The position numbers and the translations under genes are program-made. From assembly GCA_037783415.1 (NCBI GenBank), contig JAZGTN010000088.1, positions 1,550,001-1,614,000 of the forward strand: a stretch of DNA of 64,000 bases, written 5' to 3'. Numbering within the stretch: the first letter of the stretch is position 1; every line of letters starts with the position of its first letter. The stretch is from Leptasterias polaris (taxonomy: Eukaryota > Echinodermata > Asteroidea > Forcipulatida > Asteriidae). A model generated the notes under the pieces. It was given only the letters and a program-made list of their open reading frames with translations, was not told the DNA's origin and made no database searches. Below, piece by piece: positions 33,211-46,954 of this stretch.

Positions 33211-34105
33211 TAATAGATTGCGTAAATATAAGAATCTATCACAACCTGGGGGTTCTGTGCTTCAACTTTTGAGGAGACTTGATCAATTTAGGCGTTAAAG
33301 TTGGCCCTATTTGACCGGGGAAGTGGAGAAGTGCTTCACGAAAACTGGCAGCAAGTCGGTTTAGGGAAAATTTCATTTTCTGGTGTGTTTTTTTCTGGGG
33401 TCGCTAGAAAAAATTCCAAACGGCTGACCTGCCAAAAATTGAAAAGAATTCTGAAGTTAATAGTTGTCCGGAGACTTACACGATTTTTAGCATTGGTTCC
33501 TATGGGAGTTTATTTAGTGGGGAGTCCAAGGCCCGTCTAGTTTGTTTCCTTCCAAGTGAAAACACCTCAACGCCGGTGAAGGTTTCCCTACGTCCGGGCA
33601 TCAATCTTGAAAAATGTCCCTACCCAAAAAATTAATAAATAAAAATTATATATTAATTGCAACGGAAAAGAAAATTAAATGCTACGCGGCAATTAAACCA
33701 ACAAATTATGTTGCATTATTCTGATTTGTGTTTTTCGTACAGATGAAAAAAATAAAAAATACGGCTTGGGTAAACAATGTAAAAATTACGGGGTGACATG
33801 TCATGCTTATAAAGCGCCGCGAGTCCGGTTTCACGGACTGACCGGCTGATATCTAGTTCCCATCATGGTGTGGCGACCGAGTCACAGCATTTCCTTTCCT
33901 GTCTTGAGCACCCAACTAAATGCACTCCCACTTGCCCACTTCTCCAGCAGAGTCCACTTGCCAAGTAAAATAGGGCCAACTTTAAAAGCCTAAATTTATC
34001 AAGTCTCCCCTGCACTGCGTGGCTCTATATGCATGTGTACAAGTCCAGCCCCAACAATGAAACCGCAGTCACATGCATACAGTCACCAATTATTTTAAAA
34101 TACTA
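33207..34105 (+). repeat. Satellite unit 12, right part
   Basis: The unit resumes with the duplicated CTAT and TAATAG. Counting the duplication once, the two parts give about 2138 bp, a normal unit. It carries AAAATGTCCC (near 33612) in place of AAAATTTCCC, shared with unit 18 and, in modified form, unit 22. Confidence 0.95.
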
Positions 34106-36233
34106 GAGAGGGTTACGATCATCGCAACTAATAAGCCATTTGCGAGTTACATTTGAATAATGTCTGGTACAATGACTTGTTTAGTCACAAGTTACCGCTT
34201 AAATTTGAATTCCTCAGACTATCGAGACAGTTGCTATGTCACATGATTAGGGGCAAGCTTTTGCTTAGTTACGTAAGAGACGGTGAACACCCATACACAA
34301 TTCTGAATGGTACCAGGGTTTGCTCATCTGGAGGTTGCTATACAAAAGCTTGCCCCGAACCATGTGACATAGTAACTGTCTCGATAGTCTGAGGAATTCA
34401 AATTTAAGCGGTAACTTGTGACTAAACTAGTCATTGTACCAGACATTATTCAAATTTAACTCGCAAATGGCTTATTCTGATACAGTGTTTTGGGTTTCTT
34501 TTTTTACAATTGTTTCTTCAATAAAATGTTTTTTGCAGTATTTCATGTAACTTTTATTGCGTAGTTGCATCAACAAATGACAAAAATGAAAATAATAAAC
34601 AATAAATAAATAAATAAAATAACCAAAAAAAGCGTCACAGTAAAATCTCATACCTTATATTATATTTAAAAAAAGATTAAAAAGTTACGTTGCTGGTAGT
34701 GTCAGGCGTTCACGCGCTGGAGAGGTTTAGATAGCGCACACTACGCCCCTCTTCTGCAGCAACGATTAGTTCCCTTATTTTGTGGCAAATTGACCCAGCA
34801 GCATATCCTCCCCTGTCTCCCCTGCCTAGCCACTAGGGCCCTGACCACTTTAGGGGAGGAAGCAAGGCAGATCCCAATCACACTGTTGCCACAGACAGCA
34901 AAAGGCCTTGAACCTATATTAGTGCAGACGGCATTCGAACCCGGATCGCGTGGTCCAAGTGTTGAGACAGTCCCAGCACCTTATCCCACTGCGCTAGTAA
35001 GGTGTTGGTACTTTTACCCGTGAGTTTACAATGTATAGCCATACGAGTGCACCCAACCAGACTGGGAGAAAACAACAGACGGCAACATGTATCTATACTG
35101 AATGGAGACTCAAAAATTAACAAAATGAAAAAGGAAGAAGAAATATATAAGCAAATCAATGAAATAAACAATTCAATAAATGAAGCAAACCAAAAACAAA
35201 AAAGATTAATCTTAAAAGTTGAGACCCCCCCCCCCCAAAAAAAAAATTTAATAAATAAAATAAAAAATAATAAATAAAAAAAACACCCAATAAACGGTAT
35301 AATTATTTTGAATTAGAACGTTTTGGGGGTCATGCTATTAATAGATTGCGTAAATATAAGAATCTATCACAACCTGGGGGTTCTGTGCTTCAACTTTTGA
35401 GGAGACTTGATCAATTTAGGCGTTAAAGTTGGCCCTATTTGACCGGGGAAGTGGAGAAGTGCTTCACGAAAACTGGCAGCAAGTCGGTTTAGGGAAAATT
35501 TCATTTTCTGGTGTGTTTTTTTCTGGGGTCGCTAGAAAAAATTCCAAACGGCTGACCTGCCAAAAATTGAAAAGAATTCTGAAGTTAATAGTTGTCCGGA
35601 GACTTACACGATTTTTAGCATTGGTTCCTATGGGAGTTTATTTAGTGGGGAGTCCAAGGCCCGTCTAGTTTGTTTCCTTCCAAGTGAAAACACCTCAACG
35701 CCGGTGAAGGTTTCCCTACGTCCGGGCATCAATCTTGAAAAATTTCCCTACCCAAAAAATTAATAAATAAAAATTATATATTAATTGCAACGGAAAAGAA
35801 AATTAAATGCTACGCGGCAATTAAACCAACAAATTATGTTGCATTATTCTGATTTGTGTTTTTCGTACAGATGAAAAAAATCAAAAATACGGCTTGGGTA
35901 AACAATGTAAAAATTACGGGGTGACATGTCATGCTTATAAAGCGCCGCGAGTCCGGTTTCACGGACTGACCGGCTGATATCTAGTTCCCATCATGGTGTG
36001 GCGACCGAGTCACAGCATTTCCTTTCCTGTCTTGAGCACCCAACTAAATGCACTCCCACTTGCCCACTTCTCCAGCAGAGTCCACTTGCCAAGTAAAATA
36101 GGGCCAACTTTAAAAGCCTAAATTTATCAAGTCTCCCCTGCACTGCGTGGCTCTATATGCATGTGTACAAGTCCAGCCCCAACAATGAAACCGCAGTCAC
36201 ATGCATACAGTCACCAATTATTTTAAAATACTA
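34106..36233 (+). repeat. Satellite unit 13 (2128 bp, 18 bp loop deletion)
   Basis: The fold-back loop has lost 18 bp between two AATGG direct repeats (GAATGGTACC near 34306), removing half of the inner hairpin. Units 22 and 23 have the same loss. It also shares TTTTTACAATTG with unit 23. The tRNA-like head is at 34925-35003 on the minus strand. The C run is 12. Confidence 0.95.
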
Positions 36234-38379
36234 GAGAGGGTTACGATCATCGCAACTAATAAGCCATTTGCGAGTTACATTTGAATAATGTCTGGTACAA
36301 TGACTTGTTTAGTCACAAGTTACCGCTTAAATTTGAATTCCTCAGACTATCGAGACAGTTGCTATGTCACATGATTAGGGGCAAGCTTTTGCTTAGTTAC
36401 GTAAGAGACGGTGAACACCCATACACAATTCTGAATGGATGTGTATGACACAATGGTACCAGGGTTTGCTCATCTGGAGGTTGCTATACAAAAGCTTGCC
36501 CCGAACCATGTGACATAGCAACTGTCTCGATAGTCTGAGGAATTCAAATTTAAGCGGTAACTTGTGACTAAACTAGTCATTGTACCAGACATTATTCAAA
36601 TTTAACTCGCAAATGGCTTATTCTGATACAGTGTTTTGGGTTTCTTTTTTTGCAATTGTTTCTTCAATAAAATGTTTTTTGCAGTATTTCATGTAACTTT
36701 TATTGCGTAGTTGCATCAACAAATGACAAAAATGAAAATAATAAACAATAAATAAATAAATAAAATAACCAAAAAAAGCGTCACAGTAAAATCTCATACC
36801 TTATATTATATTTAAAAAAAGATTAAAAAGTTACGTTGCTGGTAGTGTCAGGCGTTCACGCGCTGGAGAGGTTTAGATAGCGCACACTACGCCCCTCTTC
36901 TGCAGCAACGATTAGTTCCCTTATTTTGTGGCAAATTGACCCAGCAGCATATCCTCCCCTGTCTCCCCTGCCTAGCCACTAGGGCCCTGACCACTTTAGG
37001 GGAGGAAGCAAGGCAGATCCCAATCACACTGTTGCCACAGACAGCAAAAGGCCTTGAACCTATATTAGTGCAGACGGCATTCGAACCCGGATCGCGTGGT
37101 CCAAGTGTTGAGACAGTCCCAGCACCTTATCCCACTGCGCTAGTAAGGTGTTGGTACTTTTACCCGTGAGTTTACAATGTATAGCCATACGAGTGCACCC
37201 AACCAGACTGGGAGAAAACAACAGACGGCAACATGTATCTATACTGAATGGAGACTCAAAAATTAACAAAATGAAAAAGGAAGAAGAAATATATAAGCAA
37301 ATCAATGAAATAAACAATTCAATAAATGAAGCAAACCAAAAACAAAAAAGATTAATCTTAAAAGTTGAGACCCCCCCCAAAAAAAAAAATTAAAAAAAAA
37401 TAAAAATATAAAATAATAAATTAAAAAAACACCCAATAAACGGTATAATTATTTTGAATTAGAACGTTTTGGGGGTCATGCTATTAATAGATTGCGTAAA
37501 TATAAGAATCTATCACAACCTGGGGGTTCTGTGCTTCAACTTTTGAGGAGACTTGATCAATTTAGGCGTTAAAGTTGGCCCTATTTGACCGGGGAAGTGG
37601 AGAAGTGCTTCACGAAAACTGGCAGCAAGTCGGTTTAGGGAAAATTTCATTTTCTGGTGTGTTTTTTTCTGGGGTCGCTAGAAAAAATTCCAAACGGCTG
37701 ACCTGCCAAAAATTGAAAAGAATTCTGAAGTTAATAGTTGTCCGGAGACTTACACGATTTTTAGCATTGGTTCCTATGGGAGTTTATTTAGTGGGGAGTC
37801 CAAGGCCCGTCTAGTTTGTTTCCTTCCAAGTGAAAACACCTCAACGCCGGTGAAGGTTTCCCTACGTCCGGGCATCAATCTTGAAAAATTTCCCTACCCA
37901 AAAAATTAATAAATAAAAATTATATATTAATTGCAACGGAAAAGAAAATTAAATGCTACGCGGCAATTAAACCAACAAATTATGTTGCATTATTCTGATT
38001 TGTGTTTTTCGTACAGATGAAAAAAATAAAAAATACGGCTTGGGTAAACAATGTAAAAATTACGGGGTGACATGTCATGCTTATAAAGCGCCGCGAGTCC
38101 GGTTTCACGGACTGACCGGCTGATATCTAGTTCCCATCATGGTGTGGCGACCGAGTCACAGCATTTCCTTTCCTGTCTTGAGCACCCAACTAAATGCACT
38201 CCCACTTGCCCACTTCTCCAGCAGAGTCCACTTGCCAAGTAAAATAGGGCCAACTTTAAAAGCCTAAATTTATCAAGTCTCCCCTGCACTGCGTGGCTCT
38301 ATATGCATGTGTACAAGTCCAGCCCCAACAATGAAACCGCAGTCACATGCATACAGTCACCAATTATTTTAAAATACTA
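36234..38379 (+). repeat. Satellite unit 14 (2146 bp)
   Basis: The tRNA-like head is at 37071-37149 on the minus strand. The A-rich tract has TATAAAATAATAAATTAAAAA, shared with units 15 and 22. The C run is 8, equal shortest with unit 15. Confidence 0.95.
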
Positions 38380-40525
38380 GAGAGGGTTACGATCATCGCA
38401 ACTAATAAGCCATTTGCGAGTTACATTTGAATAATGTCTGGTACAATGACTTGTTTAGTCACAAGTTACCGCTTAAATTTGAATTCCTCAGACTATCGAG
38501 ACAGTTGCTATGTCACATGATTAGGGGCAAGCTTTTGCTTAGTTACGTAAGAGACGGTGAACACCCATACACAATTCTGAATGGATGTGTATGACACAAT
38601 GGTACCAGGGTTTGCTCATCTGGAGGTTGCTATACAAAAGCTTGCCCCGAACCATGTGACATAGCAACTGTCTCGATAGTCTGAGGAATTCAAATTTAAG
38701 CGGTAACTTGTGACTAAACTAGTCATTGTACCAGACATTATTCAAATTTAACTCGCAAATGGCTTATTCTGATACAGTGTTTTGGGTTTCTTTTTTTGCA
38801 ATTGTTTCTTCAATAAAATGTTTTTTGCAGTATTTCATGTAACTTTTATTGCGTAGTTGCATCAACAAATGACAAAAATGAAAATAATAAACAATAAATA
38901 AATAAATAAAATAACCAAAAAAAGCGTCACAGTAAAATCTCATACCTTATATTATATTTAAAAAAAGATTAAAAAGTTACGTTGCTGGTAGTGTCAGGCG
39001 TTCACGCGCTGGAGAGGTTTAGATAGCGCACACTACGCCCCTCTTCTGCAGCAACGATTAGTTCCCTTATTTTGTGGCAAATTGACCCAGCAGCATATCC
39101 TCCCCTGTCTCCCCTGCCTAGCCACTAGGGCCCTGACCACTTTAGGGGAGGAAGCAAGGCAGATCCCAATCACACTGTTGCCACAGACAGCAAAAGGCCT
39201 TGAACCTATATTAGTGCAGACGGCATTCGAACCCGGATCGCGTGGTCCAAGTGTTGAAACAGTCCCAGCACCTTATCCCACTGCGCTAGTAAGGTGTTGG
39301 TACTTTTACCCGTGAGTTTACAATGTATAGCCATACGAGTGCACCCAACCAGACTGGGAGAAAACAACAGACGGCAACATGTATCTATACTGAATGGAGA
39401 CTCAAAAATTAACAAAATGAAAAAGGAAGAAGAAATATATAAGCAAATCAATGAAATAAACAATTCAATAAATGAAGCAAACCAAAAACAAAAAAGATTA
39501 ATCTTAAAAGTTGAGACCCCCCCCAAAAAAAAAAATTAAAAAATAAATAAAATATAAAATAATAAATTAAAAAAACACCCAATAAACGGTATAATTATTT
39601 TGAATTAGAACGTTTTGGGGGTCATGCTATTAATAGATTGCGTAAATATAAGAATCTATCACAACCTGGGGGTTCTGTGCTTCAACTTTTGAGGAGACTT
39701 GATCAATTTAGGCGTTAAAGTTGGCCCTATTTGACCGGGGAAGTGGAGAAGTGCTTCACGAAAACTGGCAGCAAGTCGGTTTAGGGAAAATTTCATTTTC
39801 TGGTGTGTTTTTTTCTGGGGTCGCTAGAAAAAATTCCAAACGGCTGACCTGCCAAAAATTGAAAAGAATTCTGAAGTTAATAGTTGTCCGGAGACTTACA
39901 CGATTTTTAGCATTGGTTCCTATGGGAGTTTATTTAGTGGGGAGTCCAAGGCCCGTCTAGTTTGTTTCCTTCCAAGTGAAAACACCTCAACGCCGGTGAA
40001 GGTTTCCCTACGTCCGGGCATCAATCTTGAAAAATTTCCCTACCCAAAAAATTAATAAATAAAAATTATATATTAATTGCAACGGAAAAGAAAATTAAAT
40101 GCTACGCGGCAATTAAACCAACAAATTATGTTGCATTATTCTGATTTGTGTTTTTCGTACAGATGAAAAAAATAAAAAATACGGCTTGGGTAAACAATGT
40201 AAAAATTACGGGGTGACATGTCATGCTTATAAAGCGCCGCGAGTCCGGTTTCACGGACTGACCGGCTGATATCTAGTTCCCATCATGGTGTGGCGACCGA
40301 GTCACAGCATTTCCTTTCCTGTCTTGAGCACCCAACTAAATGCACTCCCACTTGCCCACTTCTCCAGCAGAGTCCACTTGCCAAGTAAAATAGGGCCAAC
40401 TTTAAAAGCCTAAATTTATCAAGTCTCCCCTGCACTGCGTGGCTCTATATGCATGTGTACAAGTCCAGCCCCAACAATGAAACCGCAGTCACATGCATAC
40501 AGTCACCAATTATTTTAAAATACTA
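38380..40525 (+). repeat. Satellite unit 15 (2146 bp)
   Basis: The tRNA-like head is at 39217-39295 on the minus strand, with a private GTTGAAACAGTCC in the region between the boxes. It matches unit 14 in C-run length (8) and A-rich tract form. Confidence 0.95.
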
Positions 40526-42670
40526 GAGAGGGTTACGATCATCGCAACTAATAAGCCATTTGCGAGTTACATTTGAATAATGTCTGGTACAATGACTTGT
40601 TTAGTCACAAGTTACCGCTTAAATTTGAATTCCTCAGACTATCGAGACAGTTGCTATGTCACATGATTAGGGGCAAGCTTTTGCTTAGTTACGTAAGAGA
40701 CGGTGAACACCCATACACAATTCTGAATGGATGTGTATGACACAATGGTACCAGGGTTTGCTCATCTGGAGGTTGCTATACAAAAGCTTGCCCCGAACCA
40801 TGTGACATAGCAACTGTCTCGATAGTCTGAGGAATTCAAATTTAAGCGGTAACTTGTGACTAAACTAGTCATTGTACCAGACATTATTCAAATTTAACTC
40901 GCAAATGGCTTATTCTGATACAGTGTTTTGGGTTTCTTTTTTTGCAATTGTTTCTTCAATAAAATGTTTTTTGCAGTATTTCATGTAACTTTTATTGCGT
41001 AGTTGCATCAACAAATGACAAAAATGAAAATAATAAACAATAAATAAATAAATAAAATAACCAAAAAAAGCGTCACAGTAAAATCTCATACCTTATATTA
41101 TATTTAAAAAAAGATTAAAAAGTTACGTTGCTGGTAGTGTCAGGCGTTCACGCGCTGGAGAGGTTTAGATAGCGCACACTACGCCCCTCTTCTGCAGCAA
41201 CGATTAGTTCCCTTATTTTGTGGCAAATTGACCCAGCAGCATATCCTCCCCTGTCTCCCCTGCCTAGCCACTAGGGCCCTGACCACTTTAGGGGAGGAAG
41301 CAAGGCAGATCCCAATCACACTGTTGCCACAGACAGCAAAAGGCCTTGAACCTATATTAGTGCAGACGGCATTCGAACCCGGATCGCGTGGTCCAAGTGT
41401 TGAGACAGTCCCAGCACCTTATCCCACTGCGCTAGTAAGGTGTTGGTACTTTTACCCGTGAGTTTACAATGTATAGCCATACGAGTGCACCCAACCAGAC
41501 TGGGAGAAAACAACAGACGGCAACATGTATCTATACTGAATGGAGACTCAAAAATTAACAAAATGAAAAAGGAAGAAGAAATATATAAGCAAATCAATGA
41601 AATAAACAATTCAATAAATGAAGCAAACCAAAAACAAAAAAGATTAATCTTAAAAGTTGAGACCCCCCCCCAAAAAAAAAAAAAAATAAAAAATAAATAA
41701 AAAATAATAAATAAAAAAAACACCCAATAAACGGTATAATTATTTTGAATTAGAACGTTTTGGGGGTCATGCTATTAATAGATTGCGTAAATATAAGAAT
41801 CTATCACAACCTGGGGGTTCTGTGCTTCAACTTTTGAGGAGACTTGATCAATTTAGGCGTTAAAGTTGGCCCTATTTGACCGGGGAAGTGGAGAAGTGCT
41901 TCACGAAAACTGGCAGCAAGTCGGTTTAGGGAAAATTTCATTTTCTGGTGTGTTTTTTTCTGGGGTCGCTAGAAAAAATTCCAAACGGCTGACCTGCCAA
42001 AAATTGAAAAGAATTCTGAAGTTAATAGTTGTCCGGAGACTTACACGATTTTTAGCATTGGTTCCTATGGGAGTCTATTTAGTGGGGAGTCCAAGGCCCG
42101 TCTAGTTTGTTTCCTTCCAAGTGAAAACACCTCAACGCCGGTGAAGGTTTCCCTACGTCCGGGCATCAATCTTGAAAAATTTCCCTACCCAAAAAATTAA
42201 TAAATAAAAATTATATATTAATTGCAACGGAAAAGAAAATTAAATGCTACGCGGCAATTAAACCAACAAATTATGTTGCATTATTCTGATTTGTGTTTTT
42301 CGTACAGATGAAAAAAATCAAAAATACGGCTTGGGTAAACAATGTAAAAATTACGGGGTGACATGTCATGCTTATAAAGCGCCGCGAGTCCGGTTTCACG
42401 GACTGACCGGCTGATATCTAGTTCCCATCATGGTGTGGCGACCGAGTCACAGCATTTCCTTTCCTGTCTTGAGCACCCAACTAAATGCACTCCCACTTGC
42501 CCACTTCTCCAGCAGAGTCCACTTGCCAAGTAAAATAGGGCCAACTTTAAAAGCCTAAATTTATCAAGTCTCCCCTGCACTGCGTGGCTCTATATGCATG
42601 TGTACAAGTCCAGCCCCAACAATGAAACCGCAGTCACATGCATACAGTCACCAATTATTTTAAAATACTA
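40526..42670 (+). repeat. Satellite unit 16 (2145 bp)
   Basis: The tRNA-like head is at 41363-41441 on the minus strand. It carries the right-side ATCAAAAAT variant and a private GGGAGTCTATTTAG near 42070. The C run is 9. Confidence 0.95.
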
Positions 42671-44810
42671 GAGAGGGTTACGATCATCGCAACTAATAAG
42701 CCATTTGCGAGTTACATTTGAATAATGTCTGGTACAATGACTTGTTTAGTCACAAGTTACCGCTTAAATTTGAATTCCTCAGACTATCGAGACAGTTGCT
42801 ATGTCACATGATTAGGGGCAAGCTTTTGCTTAGTTACGTAAGAGACGGTGAACACCCATACACAATTCTGAATGGATGTGTATGACACAATGGTACCAGG
42901 GTTTGCTCATCTGGAGGTTGCTATACAAAAGCTTGCCCCGAACCATGTGACATAGCAACTGTCTCGATAGTCTGAGGAATTCAAATTTAAGCGGTAACTT
43001 GTGACTAAACTAGTCATTGTACCAGACATTATTCAAATTTAACTCGCAAATGGCTTATTCTGATACAGTGTTTTGGGTTTCTTTTTTTGCAATTGTTTCT
43101 TCAATAAAATGTTTTTTGCAGTATTTCATGTAACTTTTATTGCGTAGTTGCATCAACAAATGACAAAAATGAAAATAATAAACAATAAATAAATAAATAA
43201 AATAACCAAAAAAAGCGTCACAGTAAAATCTCATACCTTATATTATATTTAAAAAAAGATTAAAAAGTTACGTTGCTGGTAGTGTCAGGCGTTCACGCGC
43301 TGGAGAGGTTTAGATAGCGCACACTACGCCCCTCTTCTGCAGCAACGATTAGTTCCCTTAATTTGTGGCAAATTGACCCAGCAGCATATCCTCCCCTGTC
43401 TCCCCTGCCTAGCCACTAGGGCCCTGACCACTTTAGGGGAGGAAGCAAGGCAGATCCCAATCACACTGTTGCCACAGACAGCAAAAGGCCTTGAACCTAT
43501 ATTAGTGCAGACGGCATTCGAACCCGGATCGCGTGGTCCAAGTGTTGAGACAGTCCCAGCACCTTATCCCACTGCGCTAGTAAGGTGTTGGTACTTTTAC
43601 CCGTGAGTTTACAATGTATAGCCATACGAGTGCACCCAACCAGACTGGGAGAAAACAACAGACGGCAACATGTATCTATACTGAATGGAGACTCAAAAAT
43701 TAACAAAATGAAAAAGGAAGAAGAAATATATAAGCAAATCAATGAAATAAACAATTCAATAAATGAAGCAAACCAAAAACAAAAAAGATTAATCTTAAAA
43801 GTTGAGACCCCCCCCCCCCAAAAAAATAAATAAAAATAAAATAAAAAATAATAAATAAAAAAAACACCCAATAAACGGTATAATTATTTTGAATTAGAAC
43901 GTTTTGGGGGTCATGCTATTAATAGATTGCGTAAATATAAGAATCTATCACAACCTGGGGGTTCTGTGCTTCAACTTTTGAGGAGACTTGATCAATTTAG
44001 GCGTTAAAGTTGGCCCTATTTGACCGGGGAAGTGGAGAAGTGCTTCACGAAAACTGGCAGCAAGTCGGTTTAGGGAAAATTTCATTTTCTGGTGTGTTTT
44101 TTTCTGGGGTCGCTAGAAAAAATTCCAAACGGCTGACCTGCCAAAGAAAAGAATTCTGAAGTTAATAGTTGTCCGGAGACTTACACGATTTTTAGCATTG
44201 GTTCCTATGGGAGTTTATTTAGTGGGGAGTCCAAGGCCCGTCTAGTTTGTTTCCTTCCAAGTGAAAACACCTCAACGCCGGTGAAGGTTTCCCTACGTCC
44301 GGGCATCAATCTTGAAAAATTTCCCTACCCAAAAAATTAATAAATAAAAATTATATATTAATTGCAACGGAAAAGAAAATTAAATGCTACGCGGCAATTA
44401 AACCAACAAATTATGTTGCATTATTCTGATTTGTGTTTTTCGTACAGATGAAAAAAATCAAAAATACGGCTTGGGTAAACAATGTAAAAATTACGGGGTG
44501 ACATGTCATGCTTATAAAGCGCCGCGAGTCCGGTTTCACGGACTGACCGGCTGATATCTAGTTCCCATCATGGTGTGGCGACCGAGTCACAGCATTTCCT
44601 TTCCTGTCTTGAGCACCCAACTAAATGCACTCCCACTTGCCCACTTCTCCAGCAGAGTCCACTTGCCAAGTAAAATAGGGCCAACTTTAAAAGCCTAAAT
44701 TTATCAAGTCTCCCCTGCACTGCGTGGCTCTATATGCATGTGTACAAGTCCAGCCCCAACAATGAAACCGCAGTCACATGCATACAGTCACCAATTATTT
44801 TAAAATACTA
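42671..44810 (+). repeat. Satellite unit 17 (2140 bp, 4 bp deletion)
   Basis: A 4 bp deletion near 44144 (CCAAAGAAAAG for CCAAAAATTGAAAAG) lies inside the terminal-inverted-repeat module. It shares CCCTTAATTTGTGG (near 43357) only with unit 18. The tRNA-like head is at 43508-43586 on the minus strand. The C run is 12. Confidence 0.95.
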
Positions 44811-46954
44811 GAGAGGGTTACGATCATCGCAACTAATAAGCCATTTGCGAGTTACATTTGAATAATGTCTGGTACAATGACTTGTTTAGTCACAAGTTAC
44901 CGCTTAAATTTGAATTCCTCAGACTATCGAGACAGTTGCTATGTCACATGATTAGGGGCAAGCTTTTGCTTAGTTACGTAAGAGACGGTGAACACCCATA
45001 CACAATTCTGAATGGATGTGTATGACACAATGGTACCAGGGTTTGCTCATCTGGAGGTTGCTATACAAAAGCTTGCCCCGAACCATGTGACATAGCAACT
45101 GTCTCGATAGTCTGAGGAATTCAAATTTAAGCGGTAACTTGTGACTAAACTAGTCATTGTACCAGACATTATTCAAATTTAACTCGCAAATGGCTTATTC
45201 TGATACAGTGTTTTGGGTTTCTTTTTTTGCAATTGTTTCTTCAATAAAATGTTTTTTGCAGTATTTCATGTAACTTTTATTGCGTAGTTGCATCAACAAA
45301 TGACAAAAATGAAAATAATAAACAATAAATAAATAAATAAAATAACCAAAAAAAGCGTCACAGTAAAATCTCATACCTTATATTATATTTAAAAAAAGAT
45401 TAAAAAGTTACGTTGCTGGTAGTGTCAGGCGTTCACGCGCTGGAGAGGTTTAGATAGCGCACACTACGCCCCTCTTCTGCAGCAACGATTAGTTCCCTTA
45501 ATTTGTGGCAAATTGACCCAGCAGCATATCCTCCCCTGTCTCCCCTGCCTAGCCACTAGGGCCCTGACCACTTTAGGGGAGGAAGCAAGGCAGATCCCAA
45601 TCACACTGTTGCCACAGACAGCAAAAGGCCTTGAACCTATATTAGTGCAGACGGCATTCGAACCCGGATCGCGTGGTCCAAGTGTTGAGACAGTCCCAGC
45701 ACCTTATCCCACTGCGCTAGTAAGGTGTTGGTACTTTTACCCGTGAGTTTACAATGTATAGCCATACGAGTGCACCCAACCAGACTGGGAGAAAACAACA
45801 GACGGCAACATGTATCTATACTGAATGGAGACTCAAAAATTAACAAAATGAAAAAGGAAGAAGAAATATATAAGCAAATCAATGAAATAAACAATTCAAT
45901 AAATGAAGCAAACCAAAAACAAAAAAGATTAATCTTAAAAGTTGAGACCCCCCCCCCCAAAAAAAATAAATAAAAATAAAATAAAAAATAATAAATAAAA
46001 AAAACACCCAATAAACGGTATAATTATTTTGAATTAGAACGTTTTGGGGGTCATGCTATTAATAGATTGCGTAAATATAAGAATCTATCACAACCTGGGG
46101 GTTCTGTGCTTCAACTTTTGAGGAGACTTGATCAATTTAGGCGTTAAAGTTGGCCCTATTTGACCGGGGAAGTGGAGAAGTGCTTCACGAAAACTGGCAG
46201 CAAGTCGGTTTAGGGAAAATTTCATTTTCTGGTGTGTTTTTTTCTGGGGTCGCTAGAAAAAATTCCAAACGGCTGACCTGCCAAAAATTGAAAAGAATTC
46301 TGAAGTTAATAGTTGTCCGGAGACTTACACGATTTTTAGCATTGGTTCCTATGGGAGTTTATTTAGTGGGGAGTCCAAGGCCCGTCTAGTTTGTTTCCTT
46401 CCAAGTGAAAACACCTCAACGCCGGTGAAGGTTTCCCTACGTCCGGGCATCAATCTTGAAAAATGTCCCTACCCAAAAAATTAATAAATAAAAATTATAT
46501 ATTAATTGCAACGGAAAAGAAAATTAAATGCTACGCGGCAATTAAACCAACAAATTATGTTGCATTATTCTGATTTGTGTTTTTCGTACAGATGAAAAAA
46601 ATCAAAAATACGGCTTGGGTAAACAATGTAAAAATTACGGGGTGACATGTCATGCTTATAAAGCGCCGCGAGTCCGGTTTCACGGACTGACCGGCTGATA
46701 TCTAGTTCCCATCATGGTGTGGCGACCGAGTCACAGCATTTCCTTTCCTGTCTTGAGCACCCAACTAAATGCACTCCCACTTGCCCACTTCTCCAGCAGA
46801 GTCCACTTGCCAAGTAAAATAGGGCCAACTTTAAAAGCCTAAATTTATCAAGTCTCCCCTGCACTGCGTGGCTCTATATGCATGTGTACAAGTCCAGCCC
46901 CAACAATGAAACCGCAGTCACATGCATACAGTCACCAATTATTTTAAAATACTA
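44811..46954 (+). repeat. Satellite unit 18 (2144 bp)
   Basis: It shares CCCTTAATTTGTGG with unit 17 and AAAATGTCCC with unit 12. The tRNA-like head is at 45648-45726 on the minus strand. The C run is 11. Confidence 0.95.
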